DNA from: Aradus depressus
Lineage: Eukaryota > Arthropoda > Insecta > Hemiptera > Aradidae
Length of the DNA: 64,000 nt
Assembly: GCA_963662175.1 (NCBI GenBank)
Contig: OY759215.1
Coordinates: 10,591,079-10,655,078, forward strand
Direction of reading: 5' to 3'
Shown piece by piece: positions 61,335 to 64,000 of the stretch (position 1 is its first letter; the number at the start of each line of letters is the position of its first letter). Under the pieces are notes generated by a model that was given only the letters and a program-made list of their open reading frames with translations, did no database searches and was not told the origin of the DNA. Both the position numbers and the translations under genes were made by a program.

Positions 61335-62756
61335 GTCGGTGCCGAACTCTCGTCTATCTTCTCAAAAGAAAGTTGGCGAAAATTGCCAAAGAAATTACTA
61401 TTCTCTAGAATCCACTGAAGAAATCCTCTAGATTCTTCAGTTCTAGGCATATGAAGGAATCCTGGAGTCTGTATGAGCTCTCATGAAAAGCTAGCGGATT
61501 CAAGTTGTGGTGTGAAGAGACATCATCACTCGGTCCCAAGTGACCCCCCCCTCCTTCTCTGGTTCCTACAAAGAACCGGTAATTCGCGGTCGACCTGTTA
61601 AATCCTTCCCAGCCTACAACTAAGGCTAAGGTAGTTGCGCAATGCCCGGATATTCGGACAAGATGCCACAATTTCGGTAGAGATATGATTATAGAGGAAG
61701 ATTAGTCGACGGGAGTACTCTTAGTTTTGCTAAGGAGAGGTCCTTTCAGGGAAGGGATAAAGAACTTTGAATAGCCCATCCAGTATATACTCGTATTTCT
61801 TAGTAGGGACGGATGGTTAGTGCACCGCATGCGTTATTGCATTTTCTGATAAAAGACAATGATATCGAGTTTTCAACGGATTTTCAAGTCTCCAGGTTCC
61901 CTGAATACGTTTTGATCATTTTCGCGATGATATCTATCTGTGCGTATGTTTTTTACTTTTTTGATCTGCGTGAAGCCGCAAGTTTGGATAGCGCACTGCG
62001 TCTAAAGAGCGATCGATACGCTTTCACTCGACCATAGACTAAAAGTTGAACCTCAGTGAAGTAATATTACTTTTTTTTTTTGTAATACTTACAAATGATA
62101 AAGAAATTCACATTTTAATAAAATTGTATTTATTAACAAATCTTTTGTTATTATTAATTGCCCTAAAGATAAACTTCTGGTTACAAAGCATAAAAGGAAA
62201 AACAAAATTAGAATTTAAAATAGCTTTATATATACTTATACAAAGCTGTCTTCCATATACAAATGTAGTGCAGTTCTCCCACAAATTAAGCTGAGGCTAT
62301 GTGGACAACAAACCACTTTGCCATCGCTAACTTCATTTCAGAGAAAATTTCATTATTCATCTCCTTGGTAAATGTTCTCTAACTACTTTCAGAATTCAGT
62401 TAAATTGTTCAATTTGAGCTTAACTAAGATAATGATAGTTGAATTTTGCTGGTAAACGACGTAACGAGATATCTCATATGTGATACGTGATATGTTGTGT
62501 GATGAGATTTCTCATAGAAATAAAATACGTTATCTTCCCAATTGTTTTATTTCCGACCAGAACTGGCTTTGAATTCAACTGCGTCATCAACAGTAGCATA
62601 TATTTGAATACATATAAAATATAGATAAGGAGAACTAACTAGCAAAAATGTTAAAGCATCAGGGTACAGAAATAAAATGAAGTTAGCTTACCATCTGTAC
62701 AGTATGGTGTCTAAAGGAACAATAATAGCTCAAAGGAGAACTAAAACTACTTCAAT
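61335..62756. other. Unassigned sequence
   Basis: No supported gene. The plus frame 61813-62037 (74 codons) has one strongly hydrophobic stretch (YVLIIFAMISICAYVFYFF) but no other support. 62046-62294 is AT-driven. 'gatatctcatatgtgatac' and 'gatgagatttctcatag' near 62470-62515 form a weak local palindrome. Confidence 0.35.
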
Positions 62757-62987
62757 TTTTTTTTTTTTTTTTTTTTTTTGTTTTCATTTTTGGCCTTATG
62801 TATGATGCATATTAGCCATATCTCTTGGTAAAGTTGTTATTTAGATTTACGGCATCCATGGCCCCGGGAGGGAGTTCTATCTACGAAATAAAACTCACTC
62901 CCGGACGGTATTCGAACCCGCAAACCAAGGTGAGACCATGCGACCAAAGCCCTACGCTCTAACCCGCACGGCCACCAGGGCCCCCTA
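62757..62987 (-). mobile_element. Second tRNA-type SINE (family S2)
   Basis: On the minus strand the head reads GGCCCTGGTGGCCGTGCGGG, then TTAGAGCG, an A box of the Ser/Leu-tRNA style. About 50 bp later 'tgcgggttcgaataccgtcc' is a good B box. The body ends in a long A-run (T-run 62757-62779 on the plus strand). It differs from family S in head, core and tail: poly-A against a TAACTAA/CCTAA end. It is the only copy seen here. No clear target duplication found. Confidence 0.75.
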
Positions 62988-63278
62988 TTCTTTCACTAAA
63001 TTCTAGAAAAGATGAACTAAAATGGAAATTTATAATAAATAAAACAACTGTTCATTTGTCCATTCACAAAGAATATTTATAAATAGATATAAATGTAAAG
63101 AATATTTATATATACTCGTAATATAGATTCTGACATTATGTTTAGTTACAATCTAAGTTTCCAGAGTGCGAACCGTTCTTATAGGTAAATAGGTTGTTTG
63201 TTCTGAAATATTTAATTCCCATTTATTATCCCCAAATGGTAAAACTAAAATTAAAGATAATTTATAAGCCATATTGAT
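62988..63278. other. Unassigned AT-rich sequence
   Basis: Nothing recognised. Confidence 0.4.
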
Positions 63279-63412
63279 GTTAGTTAGTTATTGTGACTTA
63301 TGCCTGGGCTTTAACTATCATTTCGCCTACTACCAGAGCTCTCTTTCGTCGCTCTGGTGGACATGAGTCCGAATCTACTATGGGAGTATTCAATTTTGCC
63401 CCCCCCCCAAAT
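63279..63412 (-). mobile_element. SINE family S 3' fragment
   Basis: 'gttagttattgtgacttatg' to 'tatgggagtattcaattttg', broken at a C run near 63401-63410. Confidence 0.85.
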
Positions 63413-63964
63413 TATATCAAAATATATCTTCCGACTCTCACTCGACTCGCTTGGCCAAGTCAGCGCTTAGCACCTTCAATTTCCCCTCAAGATGATCCTA
63501 ACCACTAAAGCCCTTCTAGGATAGTTCCACTAATCTCACTCAACAAGTAAAGTCCCTCTAGTAATAGACGATAGATACTATCCACTCAGCCACTAAATCT
63601 CCTCTAGAGTTCTAACACAAACCATCCAACCGCTATAATATTAAGATAGAGTAGATGTGTCGTTTCATCGAGATTTTATTCTTTGGCTCCTTGCCGTAAA
63701 GAAAGACACATAGGAACCCCCGCCATGTCTCCACCTAGAAATAGGAGAGTAAAAAGTTTTTTAGCCAAGAATATAAATCAAATCTATTCTAGTTCTAATA
63801 CCTCCCAAGCGGCAAAAAGGTAGGTATGTTACACCAATACATAGTGACACTCAATTTGCCAAGAACTGAAAATTTGAAAAATTGTCTAAGCATTTTACAT
63901 GTAATATTATTACAAAATAAAAATTTGCGTGTTCCAAAACAATCAACTAAAAATCAATCCTCTT
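63413..63964. other. Unassigned sequence
   Basis: No frame or repeat supported. Confidence 0.4.
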
Positions 63965-64000
63965 GATGTTTTGTGTCGATACATTCATTACATTGGCAGT
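63965..64000 (+). mobile_element. Family H fragment cut by the window edge
   Basis: 'ttttgtgtcgatacattcat' and 'tacattggcagt' are H body wording running to the last base. Confidence 0.6.

Noticed and set aside
61813..62037. Small membrane protein with one hydrophobic segment
   Set aside because: Single AT-rich frame without homologue, splice signals or neighbours; hydrophobic stretches are expected from T-rich sequence.

Overview
The window looks like an intergenic or intronic stretch of an AT-rich arthropod genome, most likely an insect (low confidence at species level). It holds tRNA-headed SINEs, several non-LTR retrotransposon clades, pogo- and PIF/Harbinger-type DNA transposons and large minisatellites. 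I find no host gene that can be supported end to end. Nothing looks bacterial: there are no operons, rRNA genes, free-standing tRNA genes or CRISPR arrays. Almost every open frame is a shadow of a repeat whose period is a multiple of three, or chance AT-rich sequence. The real coding signal is transposon debris: reverse transcriptase, RNase H, endonuclease and C-terminal fragments of LINEs, plus one short MADF/Myb-like frame inside a Harbinger-type element.

Layout. 1-2999: right-hand part of a composite tandem-repeat element (end of a 'ttgagcacg' module, thirteen 66-bp repeats, thirteen ~143-bp C-rich repeats, then a tail ending tatagat). 3105-5350: head of a dispersed family (called H here) running into about twenty copies of a 103-bp repeat with 412-bp higher-order structure. 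5720-8570: family H, a SINE, LINE scraps and an 18-bp minisatellite. 8575-18130: a second, 9.5-kb composite element with the same module order, dominated by an 8.2-kb 'ttgagcacg' array. 18145-33540: SINEs (family S), family H copies, LINE 3' ends and palindromic elements. 33866-34691: PIF/Harbinger-type element. 36-48 kb: SINEs, a long inverted-repeat element, an R1-like fragment, a complete pogo-like element, an I/Jockey-like LINE 3' end, a duplicated SINE and a 39/36-bp array. 49-64 kb: another pogo-like element, SINEs, a 102-bp array, LINE RT debris, several foldback elements and a second type of tRNA-SINE.

How the parts relate. The main satellite monomer (about 135 bp) of the composite elements is recognisably the central body of the abundant SINE. 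The 143-bp monomer resembles the composite element's own 3' end. Family H has an 11-bp sub-terminal inverted repeat, a 3' stem-loop and internal ~125-bp tandem units, the architecture known for Helentron-associated (HINE/DINE-1-like) elements. The window is therefore best read as an ecosystem in which non-autonomous transposons seed satellite arrays. All relationships were read by eye; no database search was possible.
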